Assembly (NCBI GenBank): GCA_963931865.1
Contig: OZ007511.1
Coordinates: forward strand, 11,421,396-11,485,395
Origin: Axinella damicornis
Taxonomy: Eukaryota > Porifera > Demospongiae > Axinellida > Axinellidae
Direction of reading: 5' to 3'
DNA length: 64,000 bases
A program made the translations under genes and the position numbers. A model generated the notes under the pieces. That model was given only the letters and a program-made list of their open reading frames with translations. It did no database searches and was not told the origin of the DNA. Below are positions 34,186 to 42,978 of the stretch, one piece after another. The first letter of the stretch is position 1, and each line of letters starts with the position of its first letter.

Positions 34186-34320
34186 ACATGGTGATTAAGT
34201 AACAACACCTTAAAATCTAGCATAGCTACATCCAGTTCCCCCGTACCCTTATGGTGACATGACGTTGCACGTACCATGACTAAGAAGTTACGTGTTTCAT
34301 GCGCTCGAAAAAGTACACAA

Positions 34321-34616
34321 ACTAGTGGCAAAAAATTTTCTGCGAAAAACAAAAAGGATTTAGCTAGTGATGGCCTGTCACATTCGGAATTATTCCACCC
34401 CTCAAAAAAGCTATGAAACGAGAAATGCCTTTAACCAGGCTCAGTCCCATCCCCTCCCTAAATTCTACATTATATAATTATAATAGGATGGTACTGAGCC
34501 TGGTTAAAGGCATTTCTCCTTGTTTCTTAGCTTTTTTGAGGGGTGGAATAATTCCGAATGTGACAGGCCATCACCAAATCCTTTTTGTTTTTCGTAGAAA
34601 ATTTTTTGCCACTAGT
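34321..34616. mobile_element. 296-bp foldback element
   Basis: The long arms run inward from ACTAGTGGCAAAAAATTTTC (34321) and from the reverse complement ending at 34616. They include GGCCTGTCACATTCGGAAT and GAAATGCCTTTAACCAGGCT, and pair over about 125 bp with a short AT-rich loop (about 34455-34485). Half-arm relatives lie at 11640-11790, 25100-25270 and 29400-29580. No target duplication is obvious. Confidence 0.85.
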
Positions 34617-34699
34617 AAGACACTTAAACCCTTTAACCACCGAATTCTTCCCACCAAGACAACACATTTACATGCATTCAGCACTCACCACTTTCGTAG

Positions 34700-36110
34700 C
34701 TAGGTACCAATGAATGGCATCATCTAACTATAACACCTCTATGCACTACACCTCCTTTGCATGATCGTAATTGCAATTGTGATCGCAATCAGACGAGCCA
34801 TAGTTTACCAGATTGTGGAAATTGTACCAATCAAATTAGCAAGAAAATCATCCTCTCCGTGTTGCTAACAACTGTGAGTATCAGAGGTGTTTAGCATGGT
34901 ACAAGTTGTGATGCCATAATTCTCAGTGACACGTTACAAATTTAAAGCTGTTGAACAGATAGCTAAATATGATGAAAGAATTTCTTTTTGCAAAACTAGG
35001 TTAACGATACAATATGGTTAATCTGTAGCAAATGCTTGGGAAAACCAAACCTTTGAGGCTAATTTTGACTATGCCTCCCACACGTTTTGAGGATGAGATG
35101 TAGCAAACATTTTGCATCCAGAGTGGCCAATCGAGTAAGTAGAATAATGGATGGAAAGTAAGAAAAACTGTATCCCCTCTGCTAATGCTAGGTTTTCACA
35201 TGGACATGGACAATATTGAAATCTCAAAGATGATGATGTTTTCCTAACGTTGTTAATTTGACCCTCTGATGATGAGCATGCATGATGTTAGCAACAAAAC
35301 CCAAGGGAGCCTGCCATAGCACTGTTTGTTATATGTTGGGAGTGGTGGATATTTGCTGCTGGTAACAGCTTCTATTAAGCATTACAAGACCCAACTTCAC
35401 TTTCTATCATGTCTTCAGATACTTCTGCTGTCTGACTTTAATTGCCTCAATTGGATAACCACTGGAACTAATTAGTGGGGTGCTGTTTACCCTCCTTTGA
35501 GAGTGGCACTGTACATTTTAAAATGAGAAGGGTTGCTTTGACCAGACTCTAGTCACCATAGTTGCATCTCAGTGCCTCCTCCACTGTGGTGATCAAGGAA
35601 TGAGCCCACGACCACAAATGTTGTGTAGCCTCACTTCTAACGTTTCGTAATTATAGGTACGTGACTTAGCTTAATTGTGTATGTCTGTTGGACGACCTAT
35701 AGTGGTCAAGCAGTGTAAATGATCTGCTCGAATGCACAGTGTTTGAAAGTGCAGCTGTTCTATAAGAAACTTGAGCTAGGGTATCTCAACAGGCCTACTA
35801 GGTTTTCCTATTGGATTAGCTACTAATAGGATCAAATTAGGCTGCATGCACTTGTGTGCTCATTCCTTGGTCACCATGCAAGGGGGCCCCTGAAGCAACT
35901 GAGGTGACCACAGTCTGGTTAAAACAAGTTAACCCTTCTCGTTTTACAGTGATATTGTCTGCACTATAGAGCGTGAATAGTGCCTCGGCCAGATATGTTG
36001 ACACTGCTGGTCCTAACTTTGATCTCTGGAAGTACATCTCAGATTGCATTTTGATGCTGATATGTCAAGTGCTAAACAAGCCTAATTAAGAAGACAGCAA
36101 GCCTCATGAG
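34700..36110. other. conserved 5' flank of membrane-gene unit
   Basis: Matches 43850-45007 and 51930-52940 with indels. Each copy includes GTTGGGAGTGGTGGATATTT, CTCTGCTAATGCTAG, and a final block with TCGGCCAGAT shortly before the ATG. No gene is seen. Promoter elements probably lie here but cannot be pinpointed. Confidence 0.6.
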
Positions 36111-37523
36111 ATGAAAAATTGCATGCTCAAAATCGGTGCCAAGACTGTCACTGCTCCACTGTCAACTATGAACAAATTAGGCCAGGTGAATGGAGATACA
36201 ATGAACTACAAAGTACTTGGACGTGTACTTGCTGCCAGCTGGTGTATATTCATCCTATTCCAGGATGGTTTTGGGGGACGCATGATGCAAAAAGACAACA
36301 ACTATCTTTTTGGACTCATTGCAGCGACTGTGTGTGGCATGATTTGCGGAGTAGCAGTGAAGGTGGTGGACTTGACACAGGAGCATGGCCTAAAGATATC
36401 CCCAACTAAGGAGATCGTGTGCTATGTGGTAGTACTACTGAACATCTTTGCACTGTGCACTGTTGTGCCTGGTGGTCAGTCATTCATAGCGTACTTCATA
36501 GTGTACCATGGCCTTATCAAGGCGAAAGCAGATACATGCAAGCACCTCTTCCTAGCTGTTGGAGTGTACAGCTTGTGGATCTATCTTACAGTGAAGGGGT
36601 TCTTGTCTGTTGACTGGTGGTTTGTTGCAGTAACTGTTGCCATTGCCACATTGTGGTCCATCCTGAACAAGCTTTTCTGCATGGGTGATACCTTCGCAAA
36701 CCGTTTCAGTGTACACATCATTATCCTTATGGCCAACCTTGTTGCATTCAACTACGACAGGTTTGTTGCACCTGCTCTCATAATGGTTGCACAGATCTGT
36801 CTGTATGCAACCACTAAGATGATTGCCGAAATGCAGACTTGGTACACTTCATCAAAGCGAGAAGACCTGGTCGCAAAGAACTACCTCACCATTGAGCTGT
36901 TCACCATACTTGGAGCAGTTCAGTGGCTACTAACATACATTTTGATGCTGTGGGAAGGAGTGCGCATCGGCACTGGTCCATGGCCAGTTAACCTCGGGTC
37001 ATACCATCTCGTGTGGGAGTTCTTGGATAGTTATTTGGATTATTTCAACAAGGGTTCTTACACGAGCAAAGAATTCCAACTTCCCAAAAGACTGCTGTAT
37101 GCACTCTGCTTTGTTCTGGATGTTGGATTGCACATGCTCTTTGTTGTCTACGGACCAGAAATGTCAACAGATGAGTTTGGAGAGGGAATTTCCCAAATGG
37201 TACAGAGCAGATTCCTGTATCTTGCAGCAATGATTGCCATGTGGATGGTGGTGTTCACACTTAGCTCCAGGTTTGGGTTGAGTCGACAGGTCAATTTCTG
37301 TGGGTACGCCGTTCAATGTATCAATCATACTTGCATGGTGAGACTGCCTGCGTATGCCTCATCCCCACTGCTGATGACGGCAGCTTGGATTTCCGCATTA
37401 GGAAACTTCTGTTATCTACCAAAGATGTGGTCGACCACTTTTCCAAAGCCAAAATTGTTGTTTTCCATCTTTGCCATTGGACTCGTAGTTGTGAGTGTCC
37501 TCCAGCAACATCTTCCATCATGA
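36111..37523 (+). CDS. multi-pass membrane protein, copy 1 (type 3, frameshifted near C-terminus)
   Basis: A 470-residue frame of an unrecognised family; the intact paralogue at 45008-46546 has 512 residues. The first 465 residues or so align throughout, with hydrophobic segments like those listed there and the shared VPGGQSFIAYFIVYHGL and LPAYASSPLLM motifs. An extra C in GTGTCCTCCAGC (about 37500; GTGTCCTCAGC in the others) shifts the frame, and the protein ends in QQHLPS instead of SNIFHHELRAMPASQHS and the last membrane segment. Past the frameshift the old frame runs to HHWWK and stops on a TAG supplied by an inserted MITE (37618). The start ATG follows an in-frame TGA in CTCATGAGATG. The body is nearest to copy 3. 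It is a recent pseudogene or a sequencing indel. Confidence 0.7.
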   Translation: MKNCMLKIGAKTVTAPLSTMNKLGQVNGDTMNYKVLGRVLAASWCIFILFQDGFGGRMMQKDNNYLFGLIAATVCGMICGVAVKVVDLTQEHGLKISPTKEIVCYVVVLLNIFALCTVVPGGQSFIAYFIVYHGLIKAKADTCKHLFLAVGVYSLWIYLTVKGFLSVDWWFVAVTVAIATLWSILNKLFCMGDTFANRFSVHIIILMANLVAFNYDRFVAPALIMVAQICLYATTKMIAEMQTWYTSSKREDLVAKNYLTIELFTILGAVQWLLTYILMLWEGVRIGTGPWPVNLGSYHLVWEFLDSYLDYFNKGSYTSKEFQLPKRLLYALCFVLDVGLHMLFVVYGPEMSTDEFGEGISQMVQSRFLYLAAMIAMWMVVFTLSSRFGLSRQVNFCGYAVQCINHTCMVRLPAYASSPLLMTAAWISALGNFCYLPKMWSTTFPKPKLLFSIFAIGLVVVSVLQQHLPS

Positions 37524-37617
37524 GTTACGTGCAATGCCTGCATCTCAGCATTCCTTCATAGTAGGCATGTGGCTAATCGTTTCCATTGCTGTAGCTTTTG
37601 CACATCATTGGTGGAAA

Positions 37618-37700
37618 TAGCCTCGTTCCCAGGCCCGCGCGCCGCTTTCGGTCCGTACTGCAAGCGACGAAAAGTTGGGCGGGGCCTGGGAACGAGGCTA
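37618..37700. mobile_element. 83-bp hAT-like MITE inserted at gene 3' end
   Basis: Ends TAGCCTCGTTCCCAGGCC and GGCCTGGGAACGAGGCTA; 8-bp duplication GGTGGAAA (37610-37617 and 37701-37708). Paralogues have an empty site, CATTGGTGGAAAGACAAG (46526). Its first three bases give the old reading frame a TAG stop in place of the GACAAG continuation. Confidence 0.9.
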
Positions 37701-37825
37701 GGTGGAAATACAAGACTTAATTCCTACTAGCCATTCCCTCATGTACATTACAAATTAGTACGTGTAGGCACGTACTACATGTGTATCATAGTTAGCAAGA
37801 GGCAGCAATATTTCATGTATGCATC

Positions 37826-37885
37826 TTCGTTGTTATTGCGATGACTTTTGCACATCATTGGTGGAAAGACAAGATTTGTTGTTAA
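37826..37885 (+). pseudogene. second, type-2 C-terminal end of the membrane gene
   Basis: Reads VVIAMTFAHHWWKDKICC and a stop, which is the last membrane segment of the type-2 gene (compare 46487-46546). It lies about 120 bp after a type-3-like 3' end (37701-37820 resembles the 3' flank of copy 3). The locus thus carries two 3' ends in a row, the mark of unequal recombination between types. Confidence 0.8.
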
Positions 37886-37950
37886 CCTAGGTTGTTTTGC
37901 TTTGCTTTTGTAAGCCAATACAAAAGCAAAACAAAACAACCTAGGTTAAC
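37881..37950. repeat. 70-bp palindrome with 30-bp arms
   Basis: GTTAACCTAGGTTGTTTTGC and onward (37881-37910) pairs with 37921-37950 with 29 of 30 matches; the loop is TAAGCCAATA. The paralogue at about 46560-46590 has only the left arm, so the right arm was copied here from the left arm as an inverted duplicate. Confidence 0.85.
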
Positions 37951-39095
37951 AGGTGCGTGGTTAATAGTATGAGACAGGCTATATTTAATGTACACATTAA
38001 GTATTAATTACACCTAACAACTTAAGATCAGAATGGAGGCTAGATATTTTGCAAAACTTTCTGTTACTCTCCTTTTCGGTTGGTGTTCCTGGTGTTTATA
38101 TAGCACTCCCTAAGGTGTATTGTGAGATTACATTATTGTTTGGATTTCTAAAGCATAGATACAGAACAGGTGTGTACAAGAATGAATATTGGTGTGCATT
38201 ACAGCCCCCTGAAGTCACACAGCATGTGTAGCTACCTGAAATTTGAGGCATTTTTCAATGGCTGGGCACACTTAGAATGACGTAGCTGGTACACACAGGT
38301 CAGAAGCAGCACTAATTGATCATGATTACTTGGTATAGGAAACACAGTTCAAGTACATGGCATGGGTAGCTATGCTGTAGGAACAAGCAATCATATAATT
38401 ATACCAACGTGCAAAGTTCTGAACCGTTTGAAGGGAACGGATGTGTCCCTGTCGATGGGGGGGGACTGCTGTACATCTTTAGTGAACTCTTCCCTATCCA
38501 CGTGCATGCTAGTTAGTATATAACATGAGTGGTGCTCTGTTGGTTGAACTCTTTCCTGATGGTGGACTGCTACATTGACTGGAGAGTTCAACCAACAGAG
38601 CACCACTCATGTTACATACTGTTCGATACTACATGTAACTAGCACGCATGTTGGTCCTCCAACTCAGAATGTTGTTTGACTATAGGACTATATTATTGAC
38701 CTTTGACCGTTATCTGCTAAGCTTTCACATTGTAACTACAAAGTGTTTAAAAAATGTTGATATAAAAAATAGGGGGTTAGAATGCACGGTCATTTGCATC
38801 ACAAGTTGGAAAATACCTGTCCGCAGGTTTTAAAAATTGTGAGATAAAAGGATACTAGGACAGTAGCTACAGAATGATCTGTTCACAGTTAAAAATTTGA
38901 AATTAGGGTTGGTAACATACTGTAGTTTTGAAATGACGAAACTAGGGTTATGTGTATACCTCAACAATCAATAAAATAAGGGCCAGCACTACTACAAGAT
39001 CACAACCACAAACACAATGCATAATACTGGGTGTCCCGTCTTGACATAATCATATAATGTATATACAGGGTATAGGATATAATGTTAGGTTGTGT
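37951..39095. other. intergenic between convergent membrane and kinase genes
   Basis: No gene is seen. The stretch holds the palindrome at 38521-38614 and AT-rich sequence that is nearly the same as 46600-47755. Confidence 0.55.
38521..38614. repeat. perfect 32-bp inverted repeat with 30-bp loop
   Basis: TAACATGAGTGGTGCTCTGT and onward (38521-38552) is perfectly complementary to 38583-38614. In the other array copy (47208-47285) the left arm is damaged (CTGTGGCTGAACTC) and the loop is shortened. A foldback element or structured 3' region is possible. Confidence 0.85.
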
Positions 39096-40436
39096 TTATG
39101 GTGTAGTGTTCTTGGCAATGGCATTCAACTCTTGCAATACATCATGCATAGTTGGGCGGCTTGCAGGGCTCTCATCTGTGCAGGAAATAACCAAGCCATG
39201 TAGGGATGGCCATTTCCTGGAAACTTCGTGTACCATTTTTGGAAACTTTTCAACGCTAGGAAAATGGTTGACTGCAACTTCACAAACTACAATACCGTAG
39301 CTATAAACGTCCACCTTCGGTGTCTGAGGAACAGCTGTGTCCTTGCGAATTTCAGGCGCTGTATATACAGGTGCTCCTGGGCCAGTGGTTTTTGCCTCCC
39401 TTGCCAGTTTTGCTGAACCAAAGTCTGAGAGTTTTGCCTTCCACTGTCTGCGCTTTTCCTCTAGCAGCACATTCGATGAGCTAACATCTCGATGGATGAT
39501 GCACCCGTGGTGATGCCTGTGCAGGTAGTTTAGGGCAGCAGCCACATGTCTGAAGATGCACAACTTGCCTTGGTCGTTGAGCAGATTTCTTTCGTAGGAC
39601 TCCCGCAAAGTCATGTCAAGAAGCTCTGTGACGATGAGTGGGTCTCCTCTGTCGTCAATGACAGCAGCAATGAGTTGGACGATGTTGGGGTGTCGAATCT
39701 GTGCCATGATGCGGATCTCCCGGCGAATGAGAGTTACTGACTCTGAGTCCGTGATTAGTCCATGGAGACATTTGACTGCTACCTCCTGATCTTGATAAAG
39801 CCCCTTCACTACATAGCCCCAAGCACCATTGCCAAGAAACTCCTGCATGTTCAGTGTTACATCTGCTCTTGGGACTTCCCAGAATTCACCTTCCTGGGAC
39901 TGTTGGGTTGTTGAGGCGAGTCGATTTGAGGCTGTTTCAACTTGGTTTTCAAGAGTACGAACTTGAGATTGTAATTCTTCATTCTTAGCTTTGAATTTGG
40001 CTGTTGCTTGCTCTTGTCGTTTCTTTTCAGCCTGAACTTGTGATTGCAGCTCTTTATTTTTAGCTTCGAGCTTGGCTGTTGCTTGCTCTTGTCGTTTCTT
40101 CGCAGCCTCAAATGCCATTATGTTCTGTTGAAGAAGTTTCTGCAGTCGTTTCACATGCTCACCGCTTTCTTCCTTGGGAAGATCTCGTGCGTGACCTCTA
40201 ATGACATCTGGTGGGGGAGATCTAAGACAATCATCTTGTGCTTCTAATTCCTTGTACAGAGGAACACGCTGCCCTCCCCCAGAGTTATTAACAGCTTCCA
40301 CTGAATCCAGAGCTTTATTCAATTGTGCTTGTTTTGATCCAATTTTGATTGGCACAATAGGCTGTGGCACGACAGGCTGTGGCACGACAGGCTGTGATGC
40401 AGCAGTGGCTGTTTCGGAAGCATTCTCCATCGCCAT
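39096..40436 (-). CDS. coiled-coil protein kinase, TKL/RIPK-like, main exon, copy 1
   Basis: 446 codons. Residues 1-30 are Pro/Val-rich (PVVPQPVVPQPIVP). A coiled coil at about 95-175 contains two tandem copies of KKRQEQATAK..AKN.ELQSQV. The kinase domain covers about 195-440, with glycine loop GNGAWG (202-207), Lys222 in VAVK, Glu240 in RREIRIM, HRDVSSSN (315-322), DFG (338-340) and APE (360-362). The catalytic Asp317 and Asn322 are present, but the usual HRDxK lysine is Ser. The domain looks like the Ser/Thr TKL group, nearest to RIPK/MLK-like kinases. The ATG at 40436 directly follows AAATCAG, a good 3' splice site in phase with the exon at 40801-40968, so translation may start further upstream. 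It is convergent with membrane copy 1. Confidence 0.85.
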   Translation of the reverse strand: MAMENASETATAASQPVVPQPVVPQPIVPIKIGSKQAQLNKALDSVEAVNNSGGGQRVPLYKELEAQDDCLRSPPPDVIRGHARDLPKEESGEHVKRLQKLLQQNIMAFEAAKKRQEQATAKLEAKNKELQSQVQAEKKRQEQATAKFKAKNEELQSQVRTLENQVETASNRLASTTQQSQEGEFWEVPRADVTLNMQEFLGNGAWGYVVKGLYQDQEVAVKCLHGLITDSESVTLIRREIRIMAQIRHPNIVQLIAAVIDDRGDPLIVTELLDMTLRESYERNLLNDQGKLCIFRHVAAALNYLHRHHHGCIIHRDVSSSNVLLEEKRRQWKAKLSDFGSAKLAREAKTTGPGAPVYTAPEIRKDTAVPQTPKVDVYSYGIVVCEVAVNHFPSVEKFPKMVHEVSRKWPSLHGLVISCTDESPASRPTMHDVLQELNAIAKNTTP

Positions 40437-40800
40437 CTGATTTAAACGTCTCTCCAGTCCAATATGGTGCAGCCGTTTCAGTTCATGAGATTTGTTCCTG
40501 TCCTGTGGTTGTAATGCTGTGAGATGCTACCGAAGAACACAGATCAACTGGGTCAACAGAATCAGAAGTAAAGTTCAGGTGCATCATGATCACATTGTCT
40601 GGGATTTCAACCTGAGATCTAAGTACGAACAGACTATCACTTTAGCCCTGTTCCAGGCCCTCGTGCTGCTTTCGGTTCCATACCGCAAGCAACAAAAAGC
40701 TGGGTGGGGGCCTGGGAACGAGGCTACTATCACTTCTCATGCAGTTAGTTACATGTCTACGAATAGTTGTGTATGTATGGTACTTTAATGATGTACATAC
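40437..40800 (-). other. inferred kinase intron containing a MITE
   Basis: On the minus strand the donor is AATGAG|GTATGT (40801/40800) and the acceptor AAATCAG|ATGG (40437/40436). The 364-bp intron holds the MITE at 40643-40726. Phase 0 on both sides joins the NHR exon to the kinase exon. Confidence 0.6.
40643..40726. mobile_element. 84-bp hAT-like MITE
   Basis: Ends TAGCCCTGTTCCAGGCC and GGCCTGGGAACGAGGCTA; 9-bp duplication CTATCACTT (40634-40642 and 40727-40735). The interior (GCTTTCGGTTCCATACCGCA) is close to the element at 37618-37700. Confidence 0.85.
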
Positions 40801-40968
40801 CTCATTCCTTGCATCTCTGACAATTCTCACTTCCTCACATCCTCCGCACAAGTCAACAAACCCGTAGACGCGTTTGGCAAGGTTTGTCGCTACCACTTTG
40901 TTCACCCACTTGGTGTTGATTTGCAGCCATCCACTGCTGGTGACACTTAGTGACAGGTTGTTCCCACA
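40801..40968 (-). CDS. upstream kinase exon encoding the end of an NHR (Neuralized) domain
   Basis: Exactly 56 codons between CACAG|TGTGG and GAG|GTATGT. The translation has NLSLSVTSSGWLQIN early and RVYGFVDLCGGCEEVRIV late. This matches the last roughly 50 residues of Neuralized homology repeats, whose end reads like LWALIDVYGNTTSIEFV. It joins in phase 0 to the coiled-coil kinase exon, giving NHR end, Pro-rich, coiled coil, kinase. The first two thirds of the domain were not found in 41000-42270, so the 5' part is either lost or in exons I cannot see. NHR domains mediate protein interaction in Neuralized ubiquitin ligases; its role here is inferred as target recognition. Confidence 0.55.
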
Positions 40969-40989
40969 CTGTGCATATATAGTGCACAT

Positions 40990-42276
40990 GCAACAGCTAT
41001 CAAATTTTAGACAGCCTATAGCTAGCTACAAACTCTCACAGCAAATGGCCTCTGTACAATCCAGCAGCATGCATATGACTGACTACCTTATTCACACTAC
41101 AATATGACTCGGCTACATGGTGAAATAATAGAGCGGAAACAATCATTGGATCTAACTGGCTGTATAATATGTTGAAGGTATGGAATTATGCGGTGGCCCT
41201 GGAGGTCACGTCTAATGCATAGGGCCTATGGCCTAATGACGTAATACCCAATGCGCAATACCTAATACACGATAGACTTAATACCTGACACCCGATGCAT
41301 AATACGCCTAATACCTATGACCTAACGTGCAATTACCCAATACGCGACAGACGTAATACCTGATACCCGATACACAATATGCCTAATACCTACGACCTAA
41401 CGCCGCAATACCCAAAGCGTAATACCTAATATCCAACACGGAATAGCCCTAATGTCGCAATGCCCCGCAATTGGGGCTCACTAAGTTCGCACGATCTGAG
41501 GATATGATGTCATGTGTGTATGGTATGCTTATCAAACTAGCTGACATTGATCTAGCTTAAATCTACCTGCTTGTTGCCAGGGGTATTATGCTTGTTAATA
41601 TACAATCCATTTGCATTGTTAATATTGAGTTAGACCATGCACTTTGTCTTCAGCAGCAACTTAGAGTCCGTATTGCATAATTATGCAAGATCTACTGACC
41701 ATACAGAAGATATAGCTCAATATTGAACCAAATTGCCGTGCTAGTGTGAGGCTTGCTCATGCTCACCAATTCACTTTAATTACTTGGAGCAGGATTATAT
41801 TGCACTGTATATTCTGTGGTGCCTCTGACAGTGGAAGCACTCTCACTCTCAAGGTAGCCATAATAACTCCCTACTGTGCATTGCAAGAGTCAACATGAAT
41901 ATCACATCGTGCATGCATTTCTAACCTGTTGTGGCATTATTTTAGCAGGGAACTGTCTTAATTAGATAACAATGACTAGCCCTATCAAATAAAGTACATA
42001 TGGGGTGAATAGTGCATGGCACTGTTACTCTGTGCTGCCTCTGAAAGAGGCACTGTTTAGTCTGCTCTATAGGGTGTGAACTTGCAGCTATTCTCTGCCA
42101 GACGTGGCTCTTTGATCTAATGTGTGACCGGCTCCAACCTGATGCACTTCTGTTTACAGTAACTGTAGCCTACTGTAACTATTTATTTCCTGAGGTCGAT
42201 TACTGTGTTTAGTCATATGCTCTGAATTTTACTACTGCCGCGTGTGGCCAAGTGCTGAAGCAAGATTTAAGTAGCT
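40990..42276. other. divergent intergenic region, kinase to truncated membrane gene
   Basis: Nearly the same as 49025-50342. It contains the TAATACC repeat (41210-41477). Unidentified sequence follows, including ACTCTGTGCTGCCTCTGAAA. No further NHR exon was recognised. Confidence 0.5.
41210..41477. repeat. degenerate TAATACC repeat
   Basis: Phrases such as CGCCTAATACCTATGACC and AATACCTGACACCCGATGC recur. A 75-bp second-order unit is visible twice (AATACCTGACACCC... and AATACCTGATACCC...). It is richer in CG than its surroundings. The same array is at 49268-49548. Confidence 0.85.
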
Positions 42277-42978
42277 ATGTCTCTAAGAGAACTGGAAGCC
42301 ATTCAGGATGAACCATTGCATGCCAACGTTGGGGCAACGGCTGTCGTTGCTCCATTATCACCTGTGAACAAATCAGGCAAAGAAGCTGGAGGTACACTAA
42401 ACTACAAAGTACTTGGACGTGTTCTTGCTGCCGGCTTGTGTATGTTCATGTTACTGAAGGATGGACCGTGGGGAGGCACGACACAAAGGGTCAACAGTCA
42501 TCACTTGGGACTCACTGCAGCCATTGTGTGTGGCATCATTTCTGGAGTAGCAATAAAGGTGGTGGAGTTGGTGCGGAAGCATGGCCTAAAGATATCCACA
42601 GCTAAAGAGAACATTTGCTATTTGATGGTACTACTGAACATCTTTGCACTGTGCACTGTTGTGCCTGGTGGTCAGTCATTCATAGCGTACTTCATAGTGT
42701 ACCATGGGCTTATCCAGGCAAAGGTAGAGACTCACAAGCACCTTGTCCTAGCTCTTGGAGTGTACAGCTTGTGGATCTATCTTACAGTGAAGGAGTTCTT
42801 GTCTGTTGACTGGTGGTTTGTTGCAGTTACCGTTGCCATCGCTACATTGTGGTCCATCATGAACATGGTTCTTCACATGGACAAGACCTTCGTAAATAAG
42901 TTCAGAATACACATCATTGTTCTTATGGCCTGCTTTGTTACTTTATATATGACAGATTTGTTGCACCGGCTCTCGTAA
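42277..42978 (+). pseudogene. truncated membrane protein of the same family, short copy 1
   Basis: 233 codons, beginning MSLRELEAIQDEPLHANVGA, then NYKVLGRVLAAG and VPGGQSFIAYFIVYHGL like the full-length family. Near 42945 the sequence ACTTTATATATGAC is one base shorter than ACTTTCAACTATGAC in the sister at 50343, which shifts the frame and ends it early. About 75 bp further on, the shared CGA-to-TGA stop (43053-43055) and a deletion of about 670 bp remove the rest of the gene. Half of the membrane segments are absent. Confidence 0.75.

Noticed and set aside
39228..39740. Plus-strand frames opposite the kinase exon
   Set aside because: They are antisense shadows of the well-supported minus-strand kinase, identical in the second copy because the kinase itself is identical.
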